Positions 20,257 to 31,091 of a DNA stretch of 64,000 nt are shown piece by piece (position 1 is the stretch's first letter; every line of letters begins with the position of its first letter). Origin of the DNA: Aliamphritea spongicola (GTDB lineage: Bacteria > Pseudomonadota > Gammaproteobacteria > Pseudomonadales > Balneatricaceae); NCBI GenBank assembly GCA_024347235.1, contig AP025283.1, positions 1,798,001 to 1,862,000 of the forward strand, read 5' to 3'. Both the position numbers and the translations under genes were made by a program. The notes below the pieces were generated by a model, which was not told the origin of the DNA, did not search any database, and saw only the letters and a program-made list of their open reading frames with translations.

Positions 20257-21850
20257 TTAGCGTGACTTGCTGATATCAATATACAGGGTCAGTTGCTGGC
20301 CGGGTTTGATATATTTCTGGTTCTCCAGATTATTCCAGCGCTTAATGTCATTAATCGTCACGCTGAACTTGTTGGCTATTCCGTATAACGAATCGCCGTT
20401 TCGCACCTGATAACCGATTCTGCGGGTCAGTTGCTGATCCCGTTTACTCAGGGTTGTTGCACTCTTAGGCTGCTTCCAGATAACCAGCTGCTGACCAATC
20501 TGAAGTGGCGTTTTCGTGCTCATCTGGTTCCAGCCGGCAATCTGTTGCGGGCTGACGTTATAGGACCGTGCGATGGACCAGAGGCTGTCGCCGCTGTTCA
20601 CCTTGTAATGGCGTTTTTCCCGATTGCTCTGGGCCAGCTGATTTTCTTTCCGGCTCAGGCGCTGCGAAGCACTCAGCGCGTATTGTCCGGAGTCTTGCTG
20701 GGCCGTTGGAATCAGCAGGGTTCTGCCGGCGCGGATATTATTGCTGGCCAGCTTATTGGTGCTGCGCAACACAGAGGTGGTGATGTTATGTCTGGCGGCA
20801 ATAGTGCTCAGGAATCGCCCCGCTTGATGGTGTAGCGGCTCCAGCTGACCCGGCTTTCCGGTGGAATCTGTGCCAGTTGCTGACGGAACTGCTCAGCATT
20901 TTTACCGGAATCAGTAAGCGGTGCGGACCGGAAGGGTCGGTTGCCCAGCGATTGAATCCCGGGTTTAGCTGATACAGTTCCTGGGTGCTGATGTTGGCCA
21001 TTTTGGCGGCCTGGGCCAGATCGATCTGGCTACCAATATCGATGATTTCAAAGTAGGGCTGGTTGTTCAGTGTCGGCAGTACCAGTTGGTGCTGCTCGGC
21101 ATCACGGACCAATTTGGAAACTGCCAGTAACTTAGGCACATAGGCCATGGTTTCCCGCGGCAGTTTGAGAGACCAGTAATCCGTTGGCAGACCGGCTTCT
21201 CTGTTTTTACGCATTGCCTTGGATACTGTGCCGCCGCCGGCGTTGTATGCTGCCAGTGCTAACAGCCAGTCACCGTCGAAGCGCTTATTCAGCTGCTCGA
21301 GATAATTCAGCGCTTTTTCGGTAGAGGTAATGATGTCCCGGCGACCGTCATACCACCAGTTGGATTTGATGCCGAAATACTTGGCTGTGCTGGGAATAAA
21401 CTGCCAGGGGCCCGACGCACGTCCGGAGGAGTAGGCAAACGGGTCATAGGCACTTTCCACCACCGGTAACAGGGCCAGTTCTGTTGGCAGGCCACGTTCT
21501 TTAATCCGGTTCAGAATGTAATGATAATAACGGCTGGAACGCTGGCCTACACGCTGCATGTACTGTGGGTGGCTGGCATACCATTTAAATTGGGTAGCAA
21601 TTCGTGGCTGATCAGCATCCAGATCAAGCTGCATGCCTTCCCGGGTAAGGGTCCACAGATCTACGTTGCGGGGTGAATTCAGTACCGGTGTGACAGGTTG
21701 ATTTGAGTCTGCAGAACCCGCAACTACCTGTTCAGTTTTACTGGCGGTAAGAGCTTCAGGGTCGTTGTCTTGAGGCTTAAGATTGCCAGTGTTTTGACAG
21801 CCGGCAAGTAAAATGGCCGTTGAAGTGACAGCGAGTAAGTAGCGACCCAT
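20257..21850 (-). CDS. mltD: Membrane-bound lytic murein transglycosylase D (two frameshifts)
   Basis: Cleaves peptidoglycan glycan strands with formation of 1,6-anhydromuramic acid. The N-terminal lipoprotein signal ends ILLAGCQ. The SLT domain holds the catalytic glutamate in LLPVVESAYDPFAYS, then SGRASGPWQFIPSTA and the AAYNAGGGTV motif. The C-terminal half carries LysM repeats (visible around YTIKRGDSLSTIA, YKVNSGDSLWSIARSY and YQVRNGDSLYGIANKF). Lost bases near 20905 and 20817 split the gene. Corrected length is about 532 residues. The start is ATG at 21850. Confidence 0.93.
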
Positions 21851-21894
21851 GAAGAGATGCCTTAAGAGTAGTTAAAGGCAGCATTTTATGGAGC

Positions 21895-21927
21895 GCCGGC
21901 GAGCGGGTCAATAGCCCGCTTACCGGC
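21895..21927. repeat. Two-step hairpin between gloB and mltD
   Basis: GCCGG and CCGGC flank an inner stem AGCGGG/CCCGCT around a seven-base loop, with a 2x2 internal bulge. It lies in the 138-base gap between two genes of the same direction. No T tract follows on the minus strand, so it is more likely a leader structure of mltD than an intrinsic terminator. Confidence 0.45.
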
Positions 21928-21988
21928 TGACGCGTATTCGACTTTGGAACCAATATGTCAATAGGAATTAAGTGCTTAGCGTCATTTT

Positions 21989-22760
21989 TCAGAAGTTATT
22001 TTTCCATTCACGCAGGGCTGCAAAGACCTGGGTTTCAGAGCCACTTGCCTGTGGGTCATAGTCGATGGCGGCGGCAATCACGTCAGGCTGGTCCGTTCGC
22101 ATATATGGGTTAACGCGTTTTTCCTGTTCGATTGTGCTTGGCAGTGTTTCTTTGTTTTCCTGACGAAGGGTACGGCATTTATCGATGCAGTTAAGGATAT
22201 GCGTGTTGTTTGGCTCAACCGCCGCAGCAAACGCCAGATTGGCCATCGAGTATTCGTGCGTACAGTACACCAGAGTGCTGTCCGGAAGATCACGGAAGTA
22301 GTGCATGGCAGCCAGCATCTGTTCGGGGCTACCTTCAAATAACCGGCCGCAACCGGCGAGGAACAGGGTATCACCGCAGAAAAGCTGGGGGTTACACCGT
22401 CAATCAGGTAACTGATATGGTCAAGTGTGTGACCTGGCACGGCGTGGATCATAATCGGCAGGCCGAAGATTTCCAGAACGGAGTCGTTATTCAGCGGCTC
22501 GGTAATTCCTTCAAAGGGGATTCTTCAGGCCCGTATACGGGAATGTCCCGTTCAGCGGTAAGTGCTGCGACGCCTTCAGTATGATCGTGATGGTGGTGGG
22601 TAATGAGTATGCCGGCTAAATTCAGGTCATGCTCATTCAGAAAGGCTTCAACAGGTTCCGACTGGCCGGGATCAACCACGAAGACATTAGCTGTTTCAGG
22701 CGCGTGAATTGCCCAAATGTAGTTATCATCAAATGCAGAGATTGGTGTGACGTTGAGCAT
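21989..22760 (-). CDS. gloB: Hydroxyacylglutathione hydrolase, glyoxalase II (frameshifted)
   Basis: Hydrolyses S-lactoylglutathione to lactate and glutathione in methylglyoxal detoxification. The metallo-beta-lactamase signature THHHHDHTEG supplies the dinuclear metal ligands. Further ligands are HAVPGHTLDH and the CGDTLF-like segment restored after correction, and YCTHEYSMANLAFA is typical of GloB. Breaks lie near 22515 and 22385. Corrected length is about 258 residues. It stands next to mltD as in most gammaproteobacteria, but the methyltransferase normally divergent from it is displaced about 7 kb away by the block at 23050-29684. Confidence 0.93.
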
Positions 22761-23049
22761 TATAAACCTCTTGGGCAGATCATAAGTATATTTCGATTGT
22801 AATAAGAATCATCGGCTTAGGCCAGATATCAGAACACGATGTCGCTATGAGTTAAACCCTTCCCTGAAACGGCTGTTTGGCAGAATTCTGCAGGTTGCTT
22901 CTTTAAGCCTGTTCAGAGTACTTAGAGTGGGACTTATCATCTTGATTTAAAATATTTTTAAGCATGTTTGGCGGTTCTTCTTAAAAACATTGAAGCCCGT
23001 ATTCTCTGAGCTAGTCTGTAAATAGCACATAGTGTGAGGGAATATTGAA

Positions 23050-24053
23050 ATGTGTAGGAATAATACGTCAGCTATTATTTTTTTACGGCTAGTTTGTCTG
23101 TTAGCAGCCAAATGCTGCAGGCATCTGAAGCACCGTACTTTACAGACAGATCTGTTTGGCGCTCTGCAGTTACTCCCTGAACTGACTCCCCGTGAAGCAG
23201 CAATTGCTGAACTGGGAAAACAGCTGTTTTTTGATCCCCGTCTCAGTGCCGATAATTCAATGTCCTGTGCTAGCTGTCATCAGCCGGATAAAGGTTGGTC
23301 TGATGGTGAAAAACACCACTTGACCGCTTTGGTGAGAGAATTGGAAGGGCCACGCCCGGGTTGCTGAATTTGCAGGAACATACGGTTTTTATGTGGGATG
23401 GAAGGGCTGCCAACCTGGTGGATCAGGCTGCATTGCCTATTACTTCTCCCCGCGAAATGAATATGGATCTTGATGAGTTGGTACTCAGGTTGCGGACAAT
23501 CCCTGTATATAAGTCCGGTTTTTCTGAACTGTATAGCGACGGTGTGACGGCCCGGAATATCCAACATGCCATTGCCGGCTTCGAGAAAACACTGGTCAGT
23601 GGTGTCAGTGATTTTTCTGAATGGGTTGCCGGGAATGAACAGGCAATGACAGCGCAGCAAAAGCAGGGGTTTCAACTGTTTACAGATCCGCAGAAGGGGA
23701 ACTGTATTGCGTGCCATCATCCACCGGGCTTTACCGATAACGGTTTTCATAATCTCGGCTTAGAAAATGTGCAGCAGGAGAATGCTGATCTGGGGCGCTA
23801 TAACGTCCGCCCGGTTGCGGTGCTGAAAGGAGCCTTCAGAACACCGGGCCTGAAAGATATTGAACTGACAGCACCGTATTTCCATGACGGCTCGGCAGAG
23901 ACTCTGGAATCGGTAATGGATTATTACATTGAAGGTGGCAGGCACCGTTCAGGTGTGTCACCGAGCTTTAAACCTTTAGATATTACTCAACAGGAAAAAC
24001 AAGCACTGGTGGCGTTTCTGAAAGCGCTGACATCCAGGGATGCGGGGAGCTAA
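23050..24053 (+). CDS. MauG/CcpA-type dihaem c cytochrome (frameshifted)
   Basis: About 335 residues. Two c-haem motifs are present, CASCH near residue 76 and CIACH near residue 220, with [13 protein letters not shown] before the first and [20 protein letters not shown] near the end, the layout of the dihaem cytochrome c peroxidase/MauG family. It is periplasmic, with a hydrophobic N-terminus, although the signal peptide region around 23108 may hide two compensating indels. A lost T near 23323 splits the gene; the corrected join reads [16 protein letters not shown]. It opens an apparent six-gene operon and ends two bases before the copper-protein gene. Peroxidase or protein-oxidase activity cannot be decided from sequence. 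Confidence 0.85.
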
Positions 24054-24055
24054 GC

Positions 24056-24371
24056 ATGAAAATCAGTTTGATGCTTGTGGTGGTAATGGGGCTGGCAGGA
24101 GTAAACAGCTTTGCTCAGGAGTATGAGATCGGTCAGAAGAATAAGGAGTTTACTGTAAAAGAACTGACAGTAAGGGTTGGCGATAAGATGACCTTTACTA
24201 ACCAGGATCCTTTTTCACAACATCTACAGCTTGTCGGAAAGTCAGTCTTTTGATTTGGGGTCTTACCCGAAAGGGAATCAGCGTTCGGTGGTTGCAGAGA
24301 AGCCCGGCACTCTGACAGTGGAATGTGCGATTCATCCTAATATGCAGATGACCATTCACGTTGAAGAGTGA
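24056..24371 (+). CDS. Plastocyanin-like cupredoxin, methylamine-utilisation type (one frameshift)
   Basis: About 106 residues. The signal peptide ends NSFAQE. The corrected middle reads DPFFHNIYSLSESQSFDLGS and the C-terminus has VECAIHPNMQM, giving one His plus the Cys-x2-His-x2-Met set expected for a type 1 copper site. A T is missing from the run near 24215. Proteins of this kind are often annotated as methylamine utilisation protein and accompany MauG-like dihaem proteins. It is probably a periplasmic electron carrier between its two cytochrome neighbours. Confidence 0.8.
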
Positions 24372-24387
24372 AGGGCAGGAGACAGGG

Positions 24388-25119
24388 ATGCTGAAAAATA
24401 TACTGGATCGTCTGAATCAATATCTGTTGGCCGGGGTATGTCTGTGGCTGGCTTTTATAAGCAGTTCATTAAATGCTGCAGATGACCCTCGCCTGATGGG
24501 TGGGGCGGAGATCTTTGCTGAGCGTTGTGTGTTGTGTCATGGAAACCGGGGAATGGGGACGGGGTTTTAACACTGTTAATGGATAATTATCCGTCGGCGA
24601 ATTTACTTAATCAGCGCTATGGCAGCCAGCAACAGGATATTGTCGAGAATATCCGTTTTGGTGGTGTACAGGAAAAATGAGCTTGTATTCTCCACCCTGG
24701 GAAAATGAACTGAGCAGGCAGGAAATCAGCGCTGTGGCATTGTTCGTTGGCCATCTTTATGAGCAGCCTGAATCAGCTGCGCAATTGCTGGATGGCGTTG
24801 CAGGTAAGTCAGCTAATGATGTTGCCCGGGGTAAATTCCTGTTTATGAGCCGTTGTGTGGTCTGTCATGGTGAAGGGGGCATGGCGATGGCAAGCTGGCT
24901 GGTAAGGTTATTAAAGATCCCCTTCCTTATGACCTGACACTGAGTGTCAGACCGCAACCGTATATCGAGCAGATTATCCGTCAAGGTGGAGCGGCGATGT
25001 CCCGGTCAGGCAATATGCCACCCTGGGAAGAGGAGTTCACACGTCAGGATATTGCGGCGCTGGCTGCTTATCTGATGACGCTGCGTAAAACCGGCGGTGA
25101 GCAGGCAGGTGATGTATGA
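24388..25119 (+). CDS. Dihaem c-type cytochrome (frameshifted)
   Basis: About 243 residues with a signal peptide (LAGVCLWLAFISSSLNAA). Two tandem cytochrome c domains have haem motifs CVLCH and CVVCH. Candidate axial methionines are in MSLYSPPWE and SGNMPPWEEE; each domain ends with a similar (T/S)RQ-(D/E)I-AA-L segment, so the halves look like an internal duplication. Lost bases near 24566, 24674 and 24888 break the frame. The stop overlaps the histidine kinase start (ATGA), which ties electron-transfer and signalling genes into one transcript. Confidence 0.82.
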
Positions 25120-27301
25120 CAATCAATAAAGCCAGAGTTGATAAGGCGGTTATTCTGGGGTGTTACTCATTGGTGCGTTGTTGTCATATGGCTTGCAAAG
25201 CTTTATTTGGCAGTCCAACAGTAAAGAAGCGCGCTATGAGTTTGAATCTCAGACTTCAAATCTGACCCTGTTTATCATTGATGACTTTCAGAATCTGGTG
25301 GATGAGTTTGTTGTATTTTCAGGCGCTGCCAGAGAACTGGCGGTGAATGTTCCGCCTGGGCAGCTGGTCTATGTCCTGGAAAAATTGCTGCTGGAAAACT
25401 ATAAACCGCTTTTCTTTACTCTGTATTCCCGTGTTGAAGCAGACGCGCCGTATGAAGCGGATGATAGCTGGCAACACCGGTATTATTTTGGCGATAAAAT
25501 CGAGCCTCAATTACGACAAGCGGTTGAGCAATTCTCGGCTCAGCAAGACAGGCAGTTAAACAGTGTCTTTTTCAGCCTGCCATCCATCGGCCATGTGGTT
25601 TGCATGATGGATGGTGTGGGTGTTGGGGCGTCAGCTTCCGGTTATGTAACAGCGTGCTTTGATCTGGCGAGCTTTCTGGATCCTGTGTTACAGCGTTCCT
25701 CATATGACTGGCTGGATATTTATCTGTATTCCGGCGACATGGTGTCAGGCTACCGGCAGATTTATCAGTTTTCTGAATCTGGCCGTACCGCCACTAAAGA
25801 TCCTTTAGCAGAGCAGCAGGGGCGTTCGATTTTTCTGCCCCGTGTCGTTGAGGCTGGCGGGCAACAGCTTTCAGTTTTATTTACCGCCAGGCCCCAGCCC
25901 CGTATGGGCATCTGGATGGACTATTTGCCGTTGCTATTCGGGGTGTTTCTGACCTTGCTGATTGTGATGTATCTGATCAGTGTTTCGCGGCGTAATGCTG
26001 AAGTCAGCCGGAAGGTGGAAATGAAAACCCGTGAACTAACTAAAGCCAAAGTTAAACTCGAAATAGAAGTCGAAAAAAGGGTTATCTCTATCAGAAAATC
26101 AAGGCGTCCGTAGATAATCTCGAGGCGGTAACCAATTCCGTGAACGGGGTGATCTGGGAAGCTAATCCGGACACCATGGAATATACCTATATCAGCAACC
26201 AGGTGACCCGGATTCTTGGTTATGAGCCGGAAGAGTATTTAAGTGGTCGCTTCAAGCTTGGGGGCAACAGGTACCGGAAGGGCAGAGGTCGGTCAGAGAA
26301 ATGATGCAGGAGAAAATGCCCGGCGAAGCGAACTTTACGCTTGAGTATCAGGGGTACCGTAAAGATAAGCAGCTGATATGGATCCGGAATATTATTACCA
26401 AGGTGTTTGATAATGACCGGCTGATCCGTATTCGCGGTGTATTCCTTGATATTACCGAAGAGAAGAACCATGAGACGGAGCGGCTGGAAATGGAAAGTCA
26501 GCTTAAACATGCTCAGAAAATGGAAGCAATTGGTCAGTTAGCAGCGGGGATCGCCCATGAAATTAATACCCCTTCACAGTTTGTGGGAGATAATCTGAAT
26601 TTCATTCAGGATGCAATGAATGACAGTTTTTCCTACATATCTACTTTGGAAGCCTTGCTGAAAGAATCCGGTAATGAGTCTGCTGTTTCTGCTATGCAAA
26701 GTGCCCATGAAGAGCAAGATATCGATTTCCTGAATGATGAGCTGCCCCAGGCCATTGAGCAGTCAATTGATGGTATTGCCCGCATTTCCAAAATTGTGTC
26801 AGCCATGAAAGAGTTTTCTCATCCGGGGCTGGAAAATAAGCAAAAGATTGACCTTAACCACGCGATTGAAAGTACGGTAGTGGTTGCCAGAAATGAGTGG
26901 AAGTATCTTGCCGATGTTCATCTGGAAATGGCTGAAGATCTGCCGATGGTGAATTGCTTCCCAGGTGAAATAAATCAGACCATCCTTAATATGATTGTTA
27001 ACTCAGCCCATGCAATTGAGGCGAAAACTGCGGGTGAGGATAAAGGCAATATAACGATTACAACCACAGCAGAAGAAGGGCAGGTCGTGATAGAAATTGC
27101 CGATGATGGCATCGGTATGGATGAAAGTGTACGTAACCGTGTATTTGAGCATTTTTTACCACCAAGGAAGTGGGGAAAGGAACCGGACAGGGATTATCAA
27201 TTGCTTATTCAGTCATTGTGGAAAAACACAGTGGTTCGCTGGTGGTAGACAGCCATCCGGGAGATGGCAGCCGTTTTACCATCACGCTGCCGCTTGACTG
27301 A
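25116..27301 (+). CDS. PAS-containing sensor histidine kinase (four or more frameshifts)
   Basis: About 729 residues after correction. TM1 is near residues 10-30, a periplasmic sensor region of about 230 residues follows, and TM2 is near 270-290 (LPLLFGVFLTLLIVMYLI). Next come a coiled coil, a PAS domain (WEANPDTMEYTYISNQVTRI to DITEEKN), a HisKA domain with the phosphoacceptor in GIAHEINTPSQF, and a HATPase with N box NMIVNSAHAI and G1 box ADDGIGMDES. The last break, near 27161, hides FTTKEVGKGTGQGLSIAYS, the F and G2 boxes. It is translationally coupled to the cytochrome gene, so a periplasmic redox-linked signal is a reasonable inference. Two response regulators follow. Confidence 0.88.
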
Positions 27302-27341
27302 TGAAAGAGCATTATGTAGCAGGTTGCCAGGAGGCATAACC

Positions 27342-28502
27342 ATGAAAAATATTCTTTTCGTCGATGATGAAGTGAATGTCCTTAACGGGCTGAGGCGGAT
27401 GCTGCGTAATCGCAAAACGGAATGGAATATGGTGTTTGTGGATTCCGGAGCGAAAGCGCTGGCGTTGCTGGAGGAGAAACCCTTCGATGTAATCGTCAGT
27501 GATATGCGGATGCCAGGAATGAGCGGTGCCCGGCTGCTGACGAATATTCGGGGCAAGTACCCGCGAATGACACGCATCGCGCTGTCGGGGTATTCCGATA
27601 CAGAAATGGTGCTCGAAAGCATTAAGGCTACTCATTTGTTCATTGCCAAGCCTGCTGATGCCCAGACCCTTTCGTCACTGATTGAACGCAGCCTTTCTAT
27701 TCAGTCAATTATCAGTAATCCGCAGTTGTGTGATTTTGTTTCTGGTATCAGTTCATTGCCTTCAGTGCCGGCAATTTATGAAAAACTGGTGAGGATTCTG
27801 GCTTCTAAAGACGCTTCAATTGACCGTGTGGCGGAGCTGATATCCACGGATATAAGTATGTCCGTCAAACTGTTGCAGATAGTGAATTCTGCTTATTTTG
27901 GTCTGGCACGTGAAATTGTATCCCCTGCGGAGGCTACTGCTCACCTTGGGCTGGATGTGATCAAGAGCCTGGTGTTGTCTATCAAGGTGTTTGAAGAGTT
28001 TGAAGATGAAATTGATGCCAGGAGCCTGAATGATATCTGGGTTCGCAGTCAGCTGGTGGGGAATATCGCGAAAAAGATTGCCCGAAAGGAAGGTTTTTCC
28101 CAGAAAGATGCCGACCAGTTGCTGGTGGCGGGGATGCTTCAGGATCTTGGTGAACTCGTTATGCTGCAGTACTTTCCTGAAAGTGTTACTGAGGGCATGC
28201 AATGGAATGATATCAATGATGGCGATGCACTTTTACTTGAAAGGCAGGCCATTGGTGTGTCACATGATCAGATCAGTGTGTATCTGCTGCGATTATGGGG
28301 AATCCCGCAAACAGTGGTCGAATGCGTAGCCTATCACCACAATTCAGAGCACTTTACCGGTCATGAGCTGACCCTGCCGCATATCCTGTTTTGTGCCAAT
28401 GTGCTGGCAGAAGACATTATCAATGGCACGAATTTATCTGAAAAGCTTACTGAACAGGGGCTGGTTGCTGAAGAGCGCCTGGCCAGTTGGTTGTTGTTGT
28501 AA
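27342..28502 (+). CDS. Response regulator with HDOD output domain
   Basis: Intact, 386 residues, starting at ATG 27342 after CCAGGAGG. The REC domain (1-120) carries DDE at residues 8-10, the phosphoacceptor Asp in VSDMRMPG, Ser in ALSGYSD and Lys in FIAKPAD. An HDOD domain (about 135-330) follows, with SSLPSVPAIYEKL, SVKLLQIVNSAYFG and GMLQDLGELVM. HDOD proteins usually act as signalling scaffolds in motility, c-di-GMP or stress pathways and lack hydrolase activity. It lies 40 bases after the kinase and is its likely partner. Confidence 0.92.
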   Translation: MKNILFVDDEVNVLNGLRRMLRNRKTEWNMVFVDSGAKALALLEEKPFDVIVSDMRMPGMSGARLLTNIRGKYPRMTRIALSGYSDTEMVLESIKATHLFIAKPADAQTLSSLIERSLSIQSIISNPQLCDFVSGISSLPSVPAIYEKLVRILASKDASIDRVAELISTDISMSVKLLQIVNSAYFGLAREIVSPAEATAHLGLDVIKSLVLSIKVFEEFEDEIDARSLNDIWVRSQLVGNIAKKIARKEGFSQKDADQLLVAGMLQDLGELVMLQYFPESVTEGMQWNDINDGDALLLERQAIGVSHDQISVYLLRLWGIPQTVVECVAYHHNSEHFTGHELTLPHILFCANVLAEDIINGTNLSEKLTEQGLVAEERLASWLLL

Positions 28503-28547
28503 AAATTTGTTGCTGAGCAGTCCTGCAGCTATTGTCATGGAGTATTT

Positions 28548-29684
28548 ATGAAATATGCCGTGTTATTTGTTGATGATGAAGCCAATGTTCTTAATGCTTA
28601 CAAGCGTAACCTGCGTAAATATTTTGATGTGCATACGGCCCTGAGCGGCAAAGATGCTCTGGAGTTGCTTGAGAAACATAAAGACATTGCGGTGATTGTC
28701 ACCGATATGCAAATGCCCTCCATGAACGGTGTGGAGTTTCTGGAACAGGCCAGAAGTGTGGCTAAAAACAGTGTCCGTCTGATGCTGACCGGTAATGCGG
28801 ATCAGAAAACAGCCATTGATGCGATTAATCAGGGGATATCTTCCGTTTTATCAATAAACCCTGTTCACCGGCAGAGATGCTGCAGATTCTTAAGTTAGCG
28901 ATAAAGCAGTATCAACTGATTGTTGCGGAGCAGGAGTTGTTGCGCACAACCCTGAAAAAAGCATAGAAGCGTTGATTGAAACCCTGTCTCTTGCCTGTCC
29001 GGAATCTTTTGGTTCTGTCAGTCGGGTCAAGCGTCATGTTATTGATTGTGTCAAAGCCATGGGGGCACAGAATGTCTGGATGTATGAATCAATGGCTATG
29101 CTTGCACAGCTGGGTTACATCAGTCTGTCTAAAGATATTATTGATAAGCTGATGATGGGACAGCCGCTGGATGATAATCAGCAGGAGGCGTTCTATAAAC
29201 ACAGTGAGGTGGGCTATAAGCTGGTCAGCAAGATTCCCCGTCTGGAGGATGTTGCTCTGGCGATCCGGTATCAGAATAAAGGTTTTGATGGCAGCGGTTT
29301 TCCGGAGGATGGGCCTGAGGAAGTGAATTGCCGGTCGGGTCACGGATACTGAAAATTGCGCTGGATTACGAGCGCTTTGAAAAGCTCGGCGGTTCAGCAG
29401 AATCTGCGCTGGCATACATTCATGAACACCAGGCGCGCTATGATCCGCGAATCTTTAAAGTTTTTGTACAGTCGCTGAGTGATGCGCGACAGCTGACACT
29501 GGAGCATGTCGGGCTGATGGCACTGAAGCCGGGTATGGTATTTGCTGAAGATGTTATGACCGATCAGGAGTTGTTACTGGTCAGTAAAGGGCAGGAGGTA
29601 ACCGAATGCGTTATCGACCGCTTTTACAACTTCAGCAGGCATCATAAATTACCGGAACAGTTCGGTGTGTATGTGAGTCATTGA
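28548..29684 (+). CDS. Response regulator with degenerate HD-GYP-like domain (three frameshifts)
   Basis: About 379 residues. The REC domain (1-120) has DDE, VTDMQMPSMNG and MLTGNAD, and the corrected join reads GDIFRFINKPCSPAEM. The output region resembles RpfG-type HD-GYP proteins, but the catalytic signatures are lost: the usual HDIGK is AQLGYI in SMAMLAQLGYISLSKDII, and the GYP loop reads NKGFDGSGFP. It is therefore probably a non-catalytic c-di-GMP-phosphodiesterase relative acting by binding. Breaks lie near 28838, 28960 and 29322. It lies 45 bases after the HDOD gene and ends the block. Confidence 0.82.
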
Positions 29685-29822
29685 GAAATGCAGGCCTGTG
29701 TATTCTCTGCAGGGATATATACGGGCCTGAATACTAATCTTTAGCCTTTCTGGCTGCATCCCTCGGGCAGTCTTTGTATACTGCACAGAGTTTACTCTGA
29801 TAAGCGGAATCTTCTTGTTATC

Positions 29823-30591
29823 ATGCTGCTGAAACAACAACCTCCTCTGGAAGAATGCCTGCCGGCGTTGCGGGAGTGGTTTGATTCCGATCTGGGCCAG
29901 CAGTTACTGGATGCAGAGCAGGCACTGCTGGACAGATTGTTACCCACTTTATTCGGCTATTACCTGGTTCAGATCAGCGTTGATAACCGGCTTGATCTGG
30001 GCAGAGAGAGCCCGATTAAGCACCGCATACGCATTAATCCGGTCATTGAGCTGGGGATGAATGAGCAGGCACTGGTCGCCAAAAATGAAGAATTGCCTCT
30101 GGAGCATAACAGTTGTGACGTGGTGGTGCTGCATCACGCGCTGGACTTTGCTCAGAGCCCTCATCAGGTATTGCGTGAAGCGGCAAGAATACTCAGGCCT
30201 GGCGGACACTTGATTTTACTGGGTTTTAATCCGGTCAGTACCTGGGGGCTATACCGGGCGCTTAAATGGCAAAAAGTGAGTTGCCATGGAGTGGACATTT
30301 TATCAGTCAGCACAGGCTGCGTGACTGGCTTGCATTATTGAGCTGACTGAAGTACGTGCCTTATCAGGGTATTTTGCGCTGCCGTTTCAGCGTCCCGGAT
30401 GGCGAGAAAACAGTTTTATCTGTGAGCGTATTTTGCGCCGTTACGGAAAACGCAACGGTGCATTTTCTCTGCAGGTGGCGCGTAAAGACGTTGCAGGTAT
30501 GACCGCGATTAAACCGCGCTGGTTGCGTCGCAGGTTAATTAATCTGCCACTTGCTGAACCAACTGCAAGGGCAAATAAAGTAGGCCGCTAA
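29823..30591 (+). CDS. SAM-dependent methyltransferase, YafS type (one frameshift)
   Basis: About 256 residues. The Methyltransf_11-like core shows SCDVVVLHHALDFAQSPHQV and REAARILRPGGHLILLGFNP. The glycine-rich SAM loop of classical enzymes is not obvious upstream, as I recall for this family. A lost base near 30300 splits off the C-terminal third (corrected HFISQHRLRDWLALLELTEV). The YafS-rnhA-dnaQ order, normally beginning next to gloB, is conserved from here on. The substrate is unknown. Confidence 0.82.
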
Positions 30592-30612
30592 TACATTTCT
30601 TAAGGGGTAAGT

Positions 30613-31059
30613 GTGGCGAAAACTGTACAGATTTATACCGACGGTGCCTGTAAGGGAAATCCGGGTATCGGTGGCTGGGGAGCCGTACTTCGCTACGGTG
30701 AAAATGAAAAACAGCTGTGTGGCGGTGAGCGTGATACCACCAATAACCGGATGGAACTGATGGCTGCGATTGCGGCACTGGAAGCGCTTAAGCAGCCCTG
30801 CGATGTAATTCTTACCACGGACTCACAATATGTGCGTAAAGGCATTACGGAATGGCTGAAAGGCTGGAAGCGTAATGGCTGGAAAACTGCCGCAAAGCAG
30901 CCGGTTAAGAATGCGGATTTGTGGCAACGTCTGGATGCCCTTAATGCCCGTTACAAGATAGACTGGCGCTGGGTGAAAGGCCACAGCGGACATCCCGGCA
31001 ATGAGCTGGCTGATCAGTTAGCCAATAAAGGCGTTGAACAGGCCCGGGCATCGGCCTGA
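30613..31059 (+). CDS. rnhA: Ribonuclease HI
   Basis: Intact, 148 residues, GTG start at 30613 after AAGGGG. It degrades RNA in RNA-DNA hybrids. Catalytic acidic residues are visible in [11 protein letters not shown] (Asp), NNRMELMA (Glu), TTDSQYV (Asp) and GNELADQLA (Asp), and the basic protrusion is [11 protein letters not shown]. dnaQ follows 32 bases downstream on the same strand, unlike E. coli, where the two are divergent. Confidence 0.97.
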   Translation: MAKTVQIYTDGACKGNPGIGGWGAVLRYGENEKQLCGGERDTTNNRMELMAAIAALEALKQPCDVILTTDSQYVRKGITEWLKGWKRNGWKTAAKQPVKNADLWQRLDALNARYKIDWRWVKGHSGHPGNELADQLANKGVEQARASA

Positions 31060-31091
31060 GCGAATAATCATACAGAAAGTGAGAGAGCCCA

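Noticed and set aside
24056..24371. Methylamine dehydrogenase pathway (mau) locus
   Set aside because: Only MauG-like and plastocyanin-like families are present; no mauA, mauB or maturation genes are visible, so the pathway is not supported.
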